From NCBI GenBank assembly GCA_963764675.1, contig CAVXTQ010000008.1:186001-250000 (forward strand): 64,000 nt of DNA. The letters are read 5' to 3'. Shown one piece after another: positions 35,965 to 45,448 of this stretch; positions within the stretch are counted from its first letter, which is position 1; every line of letters starts with the position of its first letter. A model generated the notes under the pieces. That model saw only the letters and a program-made list of their open reading frames with translations, made no database searches and was not told the DNA's origin. The position numbers and the translations under genes were made by a program. The DNA is from Acidiferrum sp963764675 (GTDB lineage: Bacteria; Acidobacteriota; Terriglobia; Acidiferrales; UBA7541).

Positions 35965-35988
35965 CGCCGGACTAAAATCCGGCGCCTA
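35965..35988 (-). repeat. TAGG-headed palindromic element, copy 4 (inverted)
   Basis: Read on the minus strand it begins TAGGCGCCGG like copies 1 and 3. The stem CGCCGGA/TCCGGCG closes around an A/T loop. The loop-side bases differ from copy 1 but pairing is retained. It lies between the receptor terminator and the response-regulator gene. Confidence 0.6.
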
Positions 35989-36022
35989 GATGACCCACAA
36001 CACAGCTGAAGATCGGTACAGG

Positions 36023-37102
36023 CTAAAGGTTGCGGAGATGGGCTAGGCGGAAGGGTGAGCCTAGGTTTTCGCGGAGATCGAGCCAGTGTTGTTCTGGGAT
36101 GGCCAAGAAAACCTCGACGACTTGAGGATCGAACTGCGTGCCCGAGCAACGGCGAATCTCTTCGCGGGCGTGCGGTAGAGGCAGAGCCTTGCGGTAGGGG
36201 CGGTCGCTGATCATGGCGTCGAGCGAGTCCGCGATGGTGAAAATGCGCGCGCCCAGCGGAATCTGCTCGCCCTTCAAGGCCCGCGGGTAGCCGGTGCCAT
36301 CAAAAAACTCCTGGTGGGCGAGGACGATCTCAGCGGCATCGCGAAGAAAGGGGATGCGGATGAGCATGTTGTAGCCGACCTCGCAGTGGGTGCGCATGAT
36401 CTGCTTTTCGTCGTCGGTGAGCGGCCCAGGTTTTCGGAGAATTCCGTCGGGAATGGCCATTTTGCCAATGTCGTGGAGAAAGGCGGCGCGCGCCAGGATC
36501 GGCAGGTAAAGGATGGGAACGTTCATGGCCCTGGCGATGGAGATACAAAAGGCGGTGACGCGCTGGCAATGGCCCTCGGTTTCGGCGTCCTTGAGGTCAA
36601 GCGCACTGCCTAGGGCTTCCAGGGTGTCATCGTAGGACTGCTCGAGCTGTGCGTGCTTGGCGGTTAGCTGGGCGGTGCGCTCTTCGACCAGTTGCTCCAG
36701 GCTGCGCTGGTAGGTGCGGTTTTCCATGACCAGGCGGCGATGCTGCAGGGCGCGGCCAACGCCGAGGAAGAGCTGGTCTTTCTCAAAGGGCTTGAGGATG
36801 TAGTCGTAAGCGCCGCGGCGGATGGCTTCTAGGGCCGTGGAGATGTCGTGAATGGCGGTGACCATGATCACGGGAACTTCGGGGTCGTACTGGCGGAGCC
36901 AGTCGAGAAGTTTGATGCCGTCCATTTCGGGCATGATCATGTCGCTGAGGACGAGGTCGGGTGTGAGGCGCTTGACCTGGTCCTGTGCGGCGCGGCCGTT
37001 GCTGACGGCCGTGCACTGGTAGCCCTTGGATTCGAGCATCGTCGAAACGACTTCGCGAATGGCCTCTTCGTCGTCGACGACCAATATGTTTTCGACGTCC
37101 AC
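36023..37102 (-). CDS. Response regulator with HD-GYP c-di-GMP phosphodiesterase
   Basis: A 359-aa two-domain protein. The receiver (residues 1-120) has the acidic pair in VVDDEE, the phospho-acceptor Asp in LVLSDMIMPEMDG and the Lys in YILKPF. A coiled linker (residues 125-160) leads to an HD-GYP domain: FLHDIGKMAIPDGIL, THCEVGYNML, the HQEFFDGTGYP signature, and IFTIADSLDAM. It should hydrolyse cyclic di-GMP when phosphorylated. It faces away from the large hybrid kinase at 37259; the 156-bp gap between them may hold a shared control region, making them likely partners. Confidence 0.95.
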   Translation of the reverse strand: MDVENILVVDDEEAIREVVSTMLESKGYQCTAVSNGRAAQDQVKRLTPDLVLSDMIMPEMDGIKLLDWLRQYDPEVPVIMVTAIHDISTALEAIRRGAYDYILKPFEKDQLFLGVGRALQHRRLVMENRTYQRSLEQLVEERTAQLTAKHAQLEQSYDDTLEALGSALDLKDAETEGHCQRVTAFCISIARAMNVPILYLPILARAAFLHDIGKMAIPDGILRKPGPLTDDEKQIMRTHCEVGYNMLIRIPFLRDAAEIVLAHQEFFDGTGYPRALKGEQIPLGARIFTIADSLDAMISDRPYRKALPLPHAREEIRRCSGTQFDPQVVEVFLAIPEQHWLDLRENLGSPFRLAHLRNL

Positions 37103-37258
37103 AGTGGTTGGCGCCCCCAGCAGTCATTATACGGGACGGCACAGGGGGAATGGGGCGTTCTTGCCCATTCAGAAAACAGCGTGTTAGCGTGATGGTAAGC
37201 AGGTCTCGCAGGCTTCTAGACAGTCTAGACGCGGCTCGCGGTGTGGGTTGCCGGGACC

Positions 37259-40200
37259 ATGGCAGTACCAGACGGGAGGCAGCACCACGTGTTGGAGAAC
37301 CAAGGCCTGCTCGCCATCGCTTTCTTCGAGGCAACCGCCCTCATCATCCTGCTGGTGTTGTTCCTGCTGTTTCGGCGCGATCACCCATCAAGCTACTTCC
37401 GATTGTGGCTGGCAGGGTGGGTCTGCCTGACGCTTTCTTCCTTGGCGGAACTAGTCTTGGTTGTCCGCGAAACTCCCGAGTGGTGGCTGGCAGTGCTGGT
37501 GGCGCGAGCGGCGGCCGTACTGGTGTTTCTGCTGTCGGTGATGCAGTACACGATGGGCACCGCCAGACGGCAGCGGCCGTTGATGCCGCTCATCGTCGTC
37601 ATTCTCGCGACCGTGTACTACATCGAGCACACGTCCGCGGCGCAATATGGCTCGGTGCAATGGGAGACGGCCGAACTGGAATCCGTCGTGCTTTTGTGGA
37701 CCGGGTGGATACTTTGGCGCGGCGCCGCGGCGCATAAAGGGCATGGCGCAAAGCTGCTGGCGGGAGCGTTTTTGGCTAGCGGGTTGCACGGAATCGACCG
37801 CCCAGAATGGCCCCATCATCCCTTCTTTCTGCTGCGCGTGGCGTCCGATCACCTGCTGGCCGTTGCCATCGGAGTGGCGATGGTGGTGATGGTGCTGGAG
37901 AGGGCGCGGGCGCGCAGCGACGAATTAAACGACAAAATGAGGCGGCTGACTCTCTTGACCGCAGCGAGCACGCAGACGCTCTCGGTGCGCGAAGTGATCG
38001 AGGAGGTGCTGGGTCACTTGGTGGAGAGCCTAGGCGCGACGCACGGTCTTGTCCGTCTGATCGAGGGAGAAGGCGCTGCGGCGCAGCTTGTGGTGCGTGC
38101 GTCGGTGGGATTCCGGCAGGCGTATCTGGAGCGGCACCGGCAAATGCCCGTGGTGGATCCCTACATCCAGAGTGTTTTCGAAAAGGACTTCGTGTTTCTT
38201 CGCGTGGATGAGGGCGACGGCCCAAACGGGCGGCGCCGAATGATGGAAAGCGGGTTGAACGAGCTCGTCGCGCTGAAGCTGCCGGGAAAGGAAGGTCCGC
38301 TTGGTGTGATCACCGTGGCATCCACACAGACGGTGAGGTTCCAACGCGACGAAATCTCGTATCTGGTGAACGTTGCGAATTTGTTGGGCTTGACGCTGCA
38401 GAATGTGCGGCTGTTCGAGCAAGTGGCGACTGTCCAACAGCAGTGGGCGTACACGTTTGATTCCATCGGAGATCCCATCCTGGTGCATGACCGGGAATTC
38501 CGGATCCTGCGGAGCAATCAACGGCTGGGCAATCTTCTCGGACGGGAAAACAGCGCTCTTGTGGGACGCGCGGTGACCGACCTCCTGGCGCGGAAGAACG
38601 CGAACTACGAGAAATGCCCCTACTGCGAAGGGATCGCGGGAGAGGGCGACGATCCTGATCCGTGGCTGCCTGGATATTTTCTGGCGTCGAATTCCACGTT
38701 TACCGATCCGCAGGGGCGTCAACTGGGAACCGTGCATGTGTTGAAAGATATTTCGGACCGCAAACGAGCCGAGGAAAAATACCGGACGTTGGTTTCCAAT
38801 GTGCAGGAGGGTATATTCATCTCCACACCGGCGGGCAGGTTTCTCGATTTCAATGATGCGCTGATGCGAATCTTTGGATACGAGTATCGCGAGGAATTGC
38901 TGGCAATCGACATCGCGACGATCTACGTGACTCCCTCGGACCGCGAGCGACTGAAGAAGCTACTGCAAGAACACGGTACTGTGGCTGATTTCGAATTCGA
39001 GATCCGGCGCAAAGACGGAGAAGTACGAACGTTGATGGAGTCTTCGATCGCTGTGCGGGATGCCGCAGGAAGCATGACCGCGTTTCAAGGCTTTCTGCTG
39101 GACATCACGGACCGCAAACGCGCGGAGCAGGAAATCCGGCGGCGCAACCGTGAATTGTTGGTGCTGAATTCGATCGGGCAGACGCTGATGGAGTCGCTGG
39201 ACCTGAGCGACTCGCTCCACCGGACGCTGCGGCAGATGGCCGAACTATTCGGCCTGGACGCGACGTCACTCTACCTATTCGACGAGCGGGGATCGATGCT
39301 GAAGCGAATCGCGGCTGTGGGGTATCGCTCGGAATATGCGAAGCACTTTCCCGTGGTGACCGTGCAGCCGGAATTGCTGCCGCACATCAAGTCCGTGCAT
39401 GCGACATTCTTGTCTGCACAGGGATTGCCGCTTCCTCCGATCTTCCGCGACGCGCAGCAAAAGGAAGGGCTGGTATCGTCGTTCGTCGTGATCTTGTGGT
39501 CCAAGGACCGCGTTTTGGGCGCACTTGCCGTCGGAAGCCGCCAGCAGCGCGAGTTCTCGCCAGCCGACATTAATTTGCTGATCGCCGTGGGAAGCCAAAT
39601 CTCAAACGCGATCGATCGTGCGGTGCTCTACGACGAGACCCGGCAGGCTTACGACAACCTGCGGCGGACCCAAGAGCAGCTGCTGCAGAGCGAGAAGATG
39701 GCGGCGGTGGGGCAGTTAATTTCGGGAGTGGCGCACGAATTGAACAATCCGCTCACGGCGATTCTGGGCTACAGCCAGCTATTGACGGCGAGCGGAGAGA
39801 TCGGGCCGCAGGGAATCGAATACACAGACAAGTTGTACAAACAGGCGCAGCGGACGCATCGCATCGTACAAAACTTGTTGAGCTTTGCGCGCCAGCACAA
39901 GCCGGAGCGGGCGGCGGTGCAACTGAATCAGATTCTCGACGACACGCTGGCGCTGCGCGACTATGACTTGCGAATGAAAAATATCCGCGTGCACATGGAG
40001 CTTGCGCCGGATCTGCCGGTAACCTCGGCGGATCCACATCAGCTGCAGCAAGTATTTCTGAACATGGTGAACAACGCCGTCGACGCGGTACTCGAGGGCG
40101 CGAGCGAAGGCGATCTGTGGGTCCGCACGGGCGTGCGAGGTGACCGGCTGACGGTGGAATTCACGGATAGCGGACTGGGTGTGCGGGAACCCTCGCGCGT

Positions 40201-40792
40201 CTTCGATCCTTTCTACACGACGAAGCCGGTCGGGAAGGGAACGGGGTTGGGGCTGAGCATCTGCTACGGAATTGTGACGGAGCACGGCGGCACGATCAGC
40301 GTGCGCAATGTGCAGCCACATGGGGCGAAGTTCACGATCGAACTCCCGTTCCAGGCTGTGGCGTCGGACGCGAAAACACGGAAATCGGCGGCGGCTGAAC
40401 GCGGGGGGCGGATCTTGCTGGTTGACGAGGACCAATCGGTGCTTGAAGGGGTGGGAGCCCTCCTGCGCGAGCGCAACCATAGCGTGCGGACGGCTAGCAC
40501 GTTCGGCGAAGCGATGGTGGCGCTGGAAGAGCGGGAATTCGACGTGGTAGTGGCGGATATCCAGATGACGGGAAACGCGGAGTCGTCGGGGCTGCGGGCG
40601 TGGCTGGCCGCGAATCGGCCGGGATTGCTGCCGCGTTTGGTGCTGATGCGCGCATCAACGCCATCAGGACTGGCAAGTGAAGGATCACAAAGCGGGTTCC
40701 AGGTATTGCAGAAGCCCTTCAAGACTGGAGAGTTGTTGGCCGCGATAGAAGCGGTGCTAAGCGATATCCACGCTGCGCCCATCGAGAGGTGA
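37259..40792 (+). CDS. Hybrid sensor histidine kinase (TM-GAF-PAS-PAS-GAF-HK-REC)
   Basis: About 1177 aa. Six to seven N-terminal TM helices (1-210) are followed by a GAF domain, a PAS with a CPYC motif (NANYEKCPYCEG), a second PAS and a second GAF. The HisKA box has His826 in GVAHELNNPLTAILGYSQLL. The ATPase has the N box (NMVNNAVDAV) and G boxes (DSGLGV, GKGTGLGLSI). A C-terminal receiver has Asp1100 in VVADIQM and the Lys in LQKPFK. ATG 37259 was used; GTG 37241 is possible. It is divergent to the HD-GYP regulator, a plausible phosphorelay output. The stop region overlaps the next, opposite gene by 36 bp. Confidence 0.93.
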   Translation: MAVPDGRQHHVLENQGLLAIAFFEATALIILLVLFLLFRRDHPSSYFRLWLAGWVCLTLSSLAELVLVVRETPEWWLAVLVARAAAVLVFLLSVMQYTMGTARRQRPLMPLIVVILATVYYIEHTSAAQYGSVQWETAELESVVLLWTGWILWRGAAAHKGHGAKLLAGAFLASGLHGIDRPEWPHHPFFLLRVASDHLLAVAIGVAMVVMVLERARARSDELNDKMRRLTLLTAASTQTLSVREVIEEVLGHLVESLGATHGLVRLIEGEGAAAQLVVRASVGFRQAYLERHRQMPVVDPYIQSVFEKDFVFLRVDEGDGPNGRRRMMESGLNELVALKLPGKEGPLGVITVASTQTVRFQRDEISYLVNVANLLGLTLQNVRLFEQVATVQQQWAYTFDSIGDPILVHDREFRILRSNQRLGNLLGRENSALVGRAVTDLLARKNANYEKCPYCEGIAGEGDDPDPWLPGYFLASNSTFTDPQGRQLGTVHVLKDISDRKRAEEKYRTLVSNVQEGIFISTPAGRFLDFNDALMRIFGYEYREELLAIDIATIYVTPSDRERLKKLLQEHGTVADFEFEIRRKDGEVRTLMESSIAVRDAAGSMTAFQGFLLDITDRKRAEQEIRRRNRELLVLNSIGQTLMESLDLSDSLHRTLRQMAELFGLDATSLYLFDERGSMLKRIAAVGYRSEYAKHFPVVTVQPELLPHIKSVHATFLSAQGLPLPPIFRDAQQKEGLVSSFVVILWSKDRVLGALAVGSRQQREFSPADINLLIAVGSQISNAIDRAVLYDETRQAYDNLRRTQEQLLQSEKMAAVGQLISGVAHELNNPLTAILGYSQLLTASGEIGPQGIEYTDKLYKQAQRTHRIVQNLLSFARQHKPERAAVQLNQILDDTLALRDYDLRMKNIRVHMELAPDLPVTSADPHQLQQVFLNMVNNAVDAVLEGASEGDLWVRTGVRGDRLTVEFTDSGLGVREPSRVFDPFYTTKPVGKGTGLGLSICYGIVTEHGGTISVRNVQPHGAKFTIELPFQAVASDAKTRKSAAAERGGRILLVDEDQSVLEGVGALLRERNHSVRTASTFGEAMVALEEREFDVVVADIQMTGNAESSGLRAWLAANRPGLLPRLVLMRASTPSGLASEGSQSGFQVLQKPFKTGELLAAIEAVLSDIHAAPIER

Positions 40793-41335
40793 GGCCGCCT
40801 TGGCCGCAAGGGCGGCGCGTTCACCGAGTTCCTTCAAAGCCATCTCCATGCGAGATGCGAGTTCGCTGACCATGTGGCTCAAAGCGTCGAGCCTTGGGAG
40901 TGACAAAAGTCCGGCGTACAGCCCTGCTCGGACCATTTGATACCGCAGCGAAAACTGCGCGCTGAGCCGCGCGCGCTCAAACTCCTGAGCTGCACCTACA
41001 TCGGGCGATAGAAGAGCAACGACTTGGGCCAGACGCAAGAGCCGCTGAAAATCATCGTGAAGAGCGGCAAGATATGCCAGGGCGACGTGTCGCCGTTCTT
41101 TGCGGGCACGGCGTAGCAGCGCCGGCGACCCGTGAGACGCGAGAAAACCAAAATCCATTGGCGATAGAGCTTGGTGAATCAGCGGCAGGTAAGTTGCGTG
41201 GCGCCGCCCGGTCTGCTCAAGACATTCCAGATCAAGCTTTTGGTTTGAAGTTGGCTTCGGGCCGCGGAGAGCCCAGGTCAGCACTGCCAGCAGGGCGGCG
41301 ATAATTGGAAAGAAGAGGATCAGCGTGAAATTCAT
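40757..41335 (-). CDS. Hypothetical protein with N-terminal TM helix
   Basis: A 192-aa protein. An N-terminal membrane helix (ILFFPIIAALLAVLTWAL) is followed by a soluble alpha-helical domain rich in Arg, Leu and Ala (ALLRRARKERRHVALAYLA, then RLLRLAQVVALLSP). No known family. Its start overlaps the stop of the upstream gene by 4 bp (ATGA), so the two form an operon. Its 3' end overlaps the kinase gene by 36 bp on the opposite strand. Confidence 0.7.
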   Translation of the reverse strand: MNFTLILFFPIIAALLAVLTWALRGPKPTSNQKLDLECLEQTGRRHATYLPLIHQALSPMDFGFLASHGSPALLRRARKERRHVALAYLAALHDDFQRLLRLAQVVALLSPDVGAAQEFERARLSAQFSLRYQMVRAGLYAGLLSLPRLDALSHMVSELASRMEMALKELGERAALAAKAASPLDGRSVDIA

Positions 41336-42120
41336 GGCCGTGGCCGCTCGACTTTCCAGAATGCAGCGAGACGTTCGTTAAGCATATACAATCGCATATT
41401 GATCGCCGGCGAGAGTTCGCCATAAATGGACCCAGGGAGAAGTACCAGATCGATGACGCGCCTTGGGATGGCCTTGCGGAGTGCCCACGCCCACACGAGC
41501 AGGCAGGCCATAAACGCAACGATCGTCAGCAAATTCCAGACCGGATAATACCGCGCGAGCAATTGCTCAAAAATGCTGCTATTCACCACGGCCACAGAAG
41601 AATACAGACAAAAGCCGAGGACAAGCGCGCGGGACGTGGGCTCCGCGACAACCTGGTAGTGCCGCAGGAAAACAAAAAGAACGACAATGACGGCAACGAC
41701 AGCCAGCTCCAGTGCGCGATTCAAACTGAAAATTGCATACGACCAATCGTGTCTCGACACTACCGCCGCATACAGGAGTACGAGCACCGCGGAGCTGAGC
41801 AGCACGCGCTTCGCGAGCGACCAAACCCCGCGATAGCCGGCAAGCAAGAGACGGCAGAGTTCGGCCACGGCAAGGCCGCGGGAAAAGGTGACCACAGCTT
41901 GTGACCCCCAAGCGATAGCGAAAGTGACAGGGGACGTCTCACCCAGAAATTTATAGGTGAATACAAGAAGCAAAGATTGCAAAAAGTTCATCGACAGGTA
42001 CACGGAAAAGAATGGAAAGGAGCGGACGTTGTTTCGAAACAGAAGGAGGCAAAGGACCAAAAAGCGGAGCAGGATGCTCGAATCCCACAACGCCCGATTC
42101 GCCAGGTCCAGGTCAAGCAT
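41332..42120 (-). CDS. Multi-pass membrane protein, unknown
   Basis: About 262 aa from ATG 42120, with around seven TM helices spread evenly. Text such as LLRFLVLCLLLFRNN, then RVLLSSAVLVLLYAAVV and NLLTIVAFMACLLVWAWAL shows strongly hydrophobic segments. No sensor or transporter motif was recognised. It is the first gene of a two-gene unit with the TM protein at 40757. It could be a membrane sensor for the neighbouring hybrid kinase, but that is a guess from position. Confidence 0.7.
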   Translation of the reverse strand: MLDLDLANRALWDSSILLRFLVLCLLLFRNNVRSFPFFSVYLSMNFLQSLLLVFTYKFLGETSPVTFAIAWGSQAVVTFSRGLAVAELCRLLLAGYRGVWSLAKRVLLSSAVLVLLYAAVVSRHDWSYAIFSLNRALELAVVAVIVVLFVFLRHYQVVAEPTSRALVLGFCLYSSVAVVNSSIFEQLLARYYPVWNLLTIVAFMACLLVWAWALRKAIPRRVIDLVLLPGSIYGELSPAINMRLYMLNERLAAFWKVERPRP

Positions 42121-42287
42121 AAGTGGACGTAGCCTAACATAGCCGTAAATGCGCAGTAAATAGTTGTTATATCCGTAATGAAATCGGTCGACTTGTAAAC
42201 AGGTCACGAGGGGAAAGGGGAAGGAACGTGAGTTCTTCCCCCCGGTTTAAACAAGAATGCGCGCGGACTGAAGAAACTCCTCACTTG

Positions 42288-42602
42288 TTAGGCGCTCGCC
42301 GTCAACTCAACAAAATGCGGCCCCGATGGGAGTGGGTTGGGCATCGGGTTGCCGTCGGCCACGAGGACGACGGCGTTGGCAGCGGGTGGAAGCGGGCTAG
42401 GCATTGGGTTGCCGTCGGCCACGAGGACGACGGCGTTGGCAGCGGGTGGAAGCGGGCTAGGCATTGGGTTGCCGTCGGCCATCAGCGTTGGAGCCGGCGT
42501 CACATAGTTACCGGCTGAACCGTTGACCGACCGAATAACCGGGAGTAGGATCAAGCACGCTAGGGTCGAAAGCGAAGCAAAGTGCATCAGGGACTTTTTC
42601 AT
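42288..42602 (-). CDS. Small secreted protein with tandem 20-residue repeats
   Basis: A 104-aa product. The signal peptide (MKKSLMHFASLSTLACLIL) and a short spacer are followed by three copies of a unit beginning ADGNPMP. The first two carry PLPPAANAVVLV in full; the third diverges after NPLPS. The mature part is only about 75 residues, mostly repeats. This looks like a small multi-copy propeptide or surface peptide. Function is unknown. It is divergent from the gene at 42695 across about 90 bp. Confidence 0.7.
   Translation of the reverse strand: MKKSLMHFASLSTLACLILLPVIRSVNGSAGNYVTPAPTLMADGNPMPSPLPPAANAVVLVADGNPMPSPLPPAANAVVLVADGNPMPNPLPSGPHFVELTASA
42361..42480. repeat. Two perfect 60-bp tandem repeats plus a partial third
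   Basis: 42361-42420 and 42421-42480 are identical over all 60 bases. A diverged partial copy precedes them (about 42330-42360). The unit is a multiple of three, so it adds 20 codons each time and keeps the frame of the gene at 42288-42602. Perfect identity shows recent duplication. Confidence 0.9.
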
Positions 42603-42694
42603 GGATGTTGCCCTCCTGGGACCGACGGTGAGGGATCCCAGGGTCTGCGGAGCATCGCGGTGAGAAACGTTCTGTCTTCGGAACAGGGGGGCGC

Positions 42695-43144
42695 ATGGGC
42701 ACGCTGACGCAGTTCCAGCAGAACCGCCGCGTCATCCAGGACTTCACGTCGACGACTCTGGCGATGATTCCCAGCGCCTTTGCGCGGCTTACCTACATGG
42801 CGTCTTTACGGGATCTGTCAAGTGGACGCTACGAGCACGCTGGCCTGACGGCGTTGTACCCGCTGGAGGCGGTACAGCAAGCTCTCGAACAATGCCACGA
42901 AGAGATCTTTGAGAGGATCCTGGAATCTCCGCTTGAGGAGCAGGAACAGGACCTGCGGGCACACCTGGAAGGCGTCGAGTCCGGGTTGTGCGTTGCGGTG
43001 TCACATTGGCGGAAACTCGAGGCTTATCGCACGCTTTTGCCGGCGGAAGCGCCGGACTACCTCAAAGAGCTTTTTTGCTCGAATATCCGCTCGCTGCTGG
43101 AGATTCTCGATGAGGAATGCTGCAAGGCTCGTTCAAGCGGCTGA
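42695..43144 (+). CDS. Helical hypothetical protein
   Basis: A 149-aa soluble, mostly alpha-helical protein (IQDFTSTTLAMIPSAFARLTY, then QQALEQCHEEIFERILE and FCSNIRSLLEILDEECC). Cysteines near the C-terminus are notable but do not form a known motif. The start at ATG 42695 follows GGGGGG-like purines. It converges with the XRE/S24-like regulator, overlapping it by 83 bp. Family not recognised. Confidence 0.7.
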   Translation: MGTLTQFQQNRRVIQDFTSTTLAMIPSAFARLTYMASLRDLSSGRYEHAGLTALYPLEAVQQALEQCHEEIFERILESPLEEQEQDLRAHLEGVESGLCVAVSHWRKLEAYRTLLPAEAPDYLKELFCSNIRSLLEILDEECCKARSSG

Positions 43145-43862
43145 CGATGCCGACGACGCGGCCGACCACCTCGGCCTCTTGTGGTAGGCACCAAGATTCC
43201 GGCAGGCAGCGCGAGAGCGGGTGGGGTTGCATGACCAAGCGCGATCCTTCCTGATGAAACCATCCGCAGCGGTAACCTCCCCTGATTTCAACGAAATACA
43301 TCGGTCGGTCGTACTCCGTAGACCACTCCGTTTCTTCGATTTGGCGCACCGCAGGGTCTACCAGGACGATGCTCCCAGGCCGCAAGATGGGCATCATGCG
43401 CCGGTCGGTTAGTCCGATGTATCCGTAGCGATGCCGGCCGTTTTCACTCGTGAGAACCCCCTCGAACCTCCCCCACTGCTCGACCATGCGCGACAAAAAT
43501 TCCGTGCGCCGGGGATCAAATGCCGGATCGAAGTGTACAGGAATCCGCAGAGTCACCGGCGGCGCCATCAGGTGGCTCTGCGGAGCGTGGAAGACCGCGG
43601 CGTCGCCAAAGAACTCGTCCACCGGCACTTCATACCAGCGGAAGAGATCGAGTGGATTGAGGTGATAGATGACCGCCAGGGTGTAAATCTTGTGCAGGCT
43701 CGGCACCACGCCGCGATTCTCGATATCCGCCAGACGGCTGATATGCAGGATAAACTCCGGGCGTCCGCGGTGGGCCGCCAACTCGAAGCTGGAACGTTCG
43801 ACATCGCGATAAGTTAAACCAAGACGCTCGCGGACCTGCCGCAGACGAAGACCGGGGATCAT
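43062..43862 (-). CDS. XRE regulator with S24/LexA-like C-terminal domain
   Basis: A 266-aa regulator. The N-terminal HTH (LRLRQVRERLGLTYRDVE, then ISRLADIENRGVVPSLHKIY) is of the Cro/C1 type. The C-terminal part (YIGLTDRRMMPILRPGSIVLVDP, then FVEIRGGYRCGWF) has the fold pattern of S24 peptidase-like sensor domains, as in CI and LexA. The GSIVLVDP block is typical of that fold. I could not identify a certain Ser-Lys dyad. The gene overlaps its convergent neighbour by 83 bp. It may control the secreted-repeat peptide nearby. Confidence 0.8.
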   Translation of the reverse strand: MIPGLRLRQVRERLGLTYRDVERSSFELAAHRGRPEFILHISRLADIENRGVVPSLHKIYTLAVIYHLNPLDLFRWYEVPVDEFFGDAAVFHAPQSHLMAPPVTLRIPVHFDPAFDPRRTEFLSRMVEQWGRFEGVLTSENGRHRYGYIGLTDRRMMPILRPGSIVLVDPAVRQIEETEWSTEYDRPMYFVEIRGGYRCGWFHQEGSRLVMQPHPLSRCLPESWCLPQEAEVVGRVVGIVSRLNEPCSIPHRESPAASGYSSKKAL

Positions 43863-44068
43863 AGTGTCCTCAGGGGAGGGAGCAACGCACCGAACTGGAA
43901 GAGTACAACAGAATTACCACTCTGTTAAAGATTCGGAACACGATACCCGTAAGTTCTGAGATCACCAGAGCTTATTGAGAACTTCACTTGTTTGGTCTCG
44001 AACAAACAATATCGCCGTTGGCTGATTGGCCGCGACCGACGGGCGCGCCAGGAATCTGTTATTCTGCG

Positions 44069-45448
44069 ATGAGTATGGCTTCGAACCTCCAGATCCGTCG
44101 TTATCTTCGGACGCTGCTGCTGGCATGGGCCTGCATAACCGCTGCGCACCTCGCTGAGGCGCAGCAATCGACGGCTCCCGCGAAGCTGCCTCCTTCCGGC
44201 ACCGTGACGAACAGCGATTTTGCCGCAGCGGCTGACGAAGTTTTGGGTCAGATGGGCGAAATCACCGGTCTAAAGCTGCGCACACCCCTGAAAAAGAGCC
44301 TACGTTCACGCGAGCAAATTCGCGCCTACGTGATTCAGGAAATGAACGAGGACAAGAATGCCGCGGAGCGCTACTCCGGCCAGCGAAGCGCCGAAGCTTT
44401 CGGGCTACTTCCCAAGGGATTCAACCTGGATGGCTTCATGGTCGATCTGCTCACCGAGCAGATAGCGGGTCTCTACGATCCGAAGGCGCACGAGTTCTAC
44501 GTCGCAGACTGGATTCCGATCGCGGACCAGAAAATGGTGATGGCTCATGAGCTGACCCACGCGTTGGAGGACCAGCACTTCCAAATTGAGGCGTGGGTGA
44601 AGGCGGCACGGCCAAACGACGACGCGGAGTTGGCGCGCGAAGCGGTTTTGGAAGGCAGCGCCATGGCCGCCATGGTCGACTACTTGCTGCAAGGCACTGG
44701 GCGTTCTCTGCAAGATTTGCCGGACATCGATCCATCCATGCTGATCGGCGACATGGAAGGCACGCCCATGCTGCAAAAAGCGCCGCCGTTCTTGAAGGAC
44801 GCGCTGATCTTTCCTTACTTGGACGGGCTAAATTTCTCCGCAGCAGCACTCCGGCCGGCGGGATGGACCGCTCTGCCTGGCGTGTTTGCAAAGCCACCTG
44901 TGTCCACGCAACAGATCCTGCATCCCGACCTCTACAAGTCGGGCAAGATGGCAACGCCGATTTCGCTGCCATCCATGGACAAGGCGCTGGGGCCAGAGTG
45001 GACCAAGCTGGAAGACAACATCATGGGAGAATTTGGCTGGAAGGAAGTGCTGAAGCAGTTTCTAGGAGACGCGAGGGCCACTGAGCGTTCCGCGGCTTGG
45101 GATGGCGACCGCTACGTTGTGTACGAACAGAAGCAGACAAAGCGGCTCGTGCTCATCACGCGAGAGCGCTTGGCAACGGATGAACAGGGCGGGCAATTCT
45201 TCTCCTCGTACTCGGAAGCGCTGAAGAAAAAGCATGCGCAGAGAACCAACGAGGTTTCGCTGCGGGGATTTCTGGCGTTCGATACGCCGGATGGCGGCGC
45301 GTTTTTTCGATGCGTTGCCCGTGAGTGCGTCACGCTGGAAGGCGCGGACCGCTCGCTCTTCGACAAGCTGACGAAGGAATTGAATTGGGAAGTGTTGACG
45401 GAGACCGCGGCGGCGCCGGTTGTGCACGCTGGCAGCCCCGCTGATTAG
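44069..45448 (+). CDS. Secreted HExxH putative metalloprotease-like protein
   Basis: About 459 aa from ATG 44069 (MSMASNLQIRRY), with a signal peptide ending near AEAQQ. A zinc-site candidate His160-Glu161-x-x-His164 occurs in VMAHELTHALEDQHFQIE, and a downstream acidic helix (EAVLEGSAMAAMVDYLL) could give the third ligand Glu. The rest is a large helical domain without known name. Secreted metallohydrolase is the best call; substrate unknown. It converges with the mrfB-like gene, whose stop lies immediately beside it. Confidence 0.75.
   Translation: MSMASNLQIRRYLRTLLLAWACITAAHLAEAQQSTAPAKLPPSGTVTNSDFAAAADEVLGQMGEITGLKLRTPLKKSLRSREQIRAYVIQEMNEDKNAAERYSGQRSAEAFGLLPKGFNLDGFMVDLLTEQIAGLYDPKAHEFYVADWIPIADQKMVMAHELTHALEDQHFQIEAWVKAARPNDDAELAREAVLEGSAMAAMVDYLLQGTGRSLQDLPDIDPSMLIGDMEGTPMLQKAPPFLKDALIFPYLDGLNFSAAALRPAGWTALPGVFAKPPVSTQQILHPDLYKSGKMATPISLPSMDKALGPEWTKLEDNIMGEFGWKEVLKQFLGDARATERSAAWDGDRYVVYEQKQTKRLVLITRERLATDEQGGQFFSSYSEALKKKHAQRTNEVSLRGFLAFDTPDGGAFFRCVARECVTLEGADRSLFDKLTKELNWEVLTETAAAPVVHAGSPAD

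Noticed and set aside
42327..42480. Tandem repeats as a CRISPR-like array
   Set aside because: Units are directly adjacent with no spacers, 60 bp long, and in frame within a signal-peptide gene.
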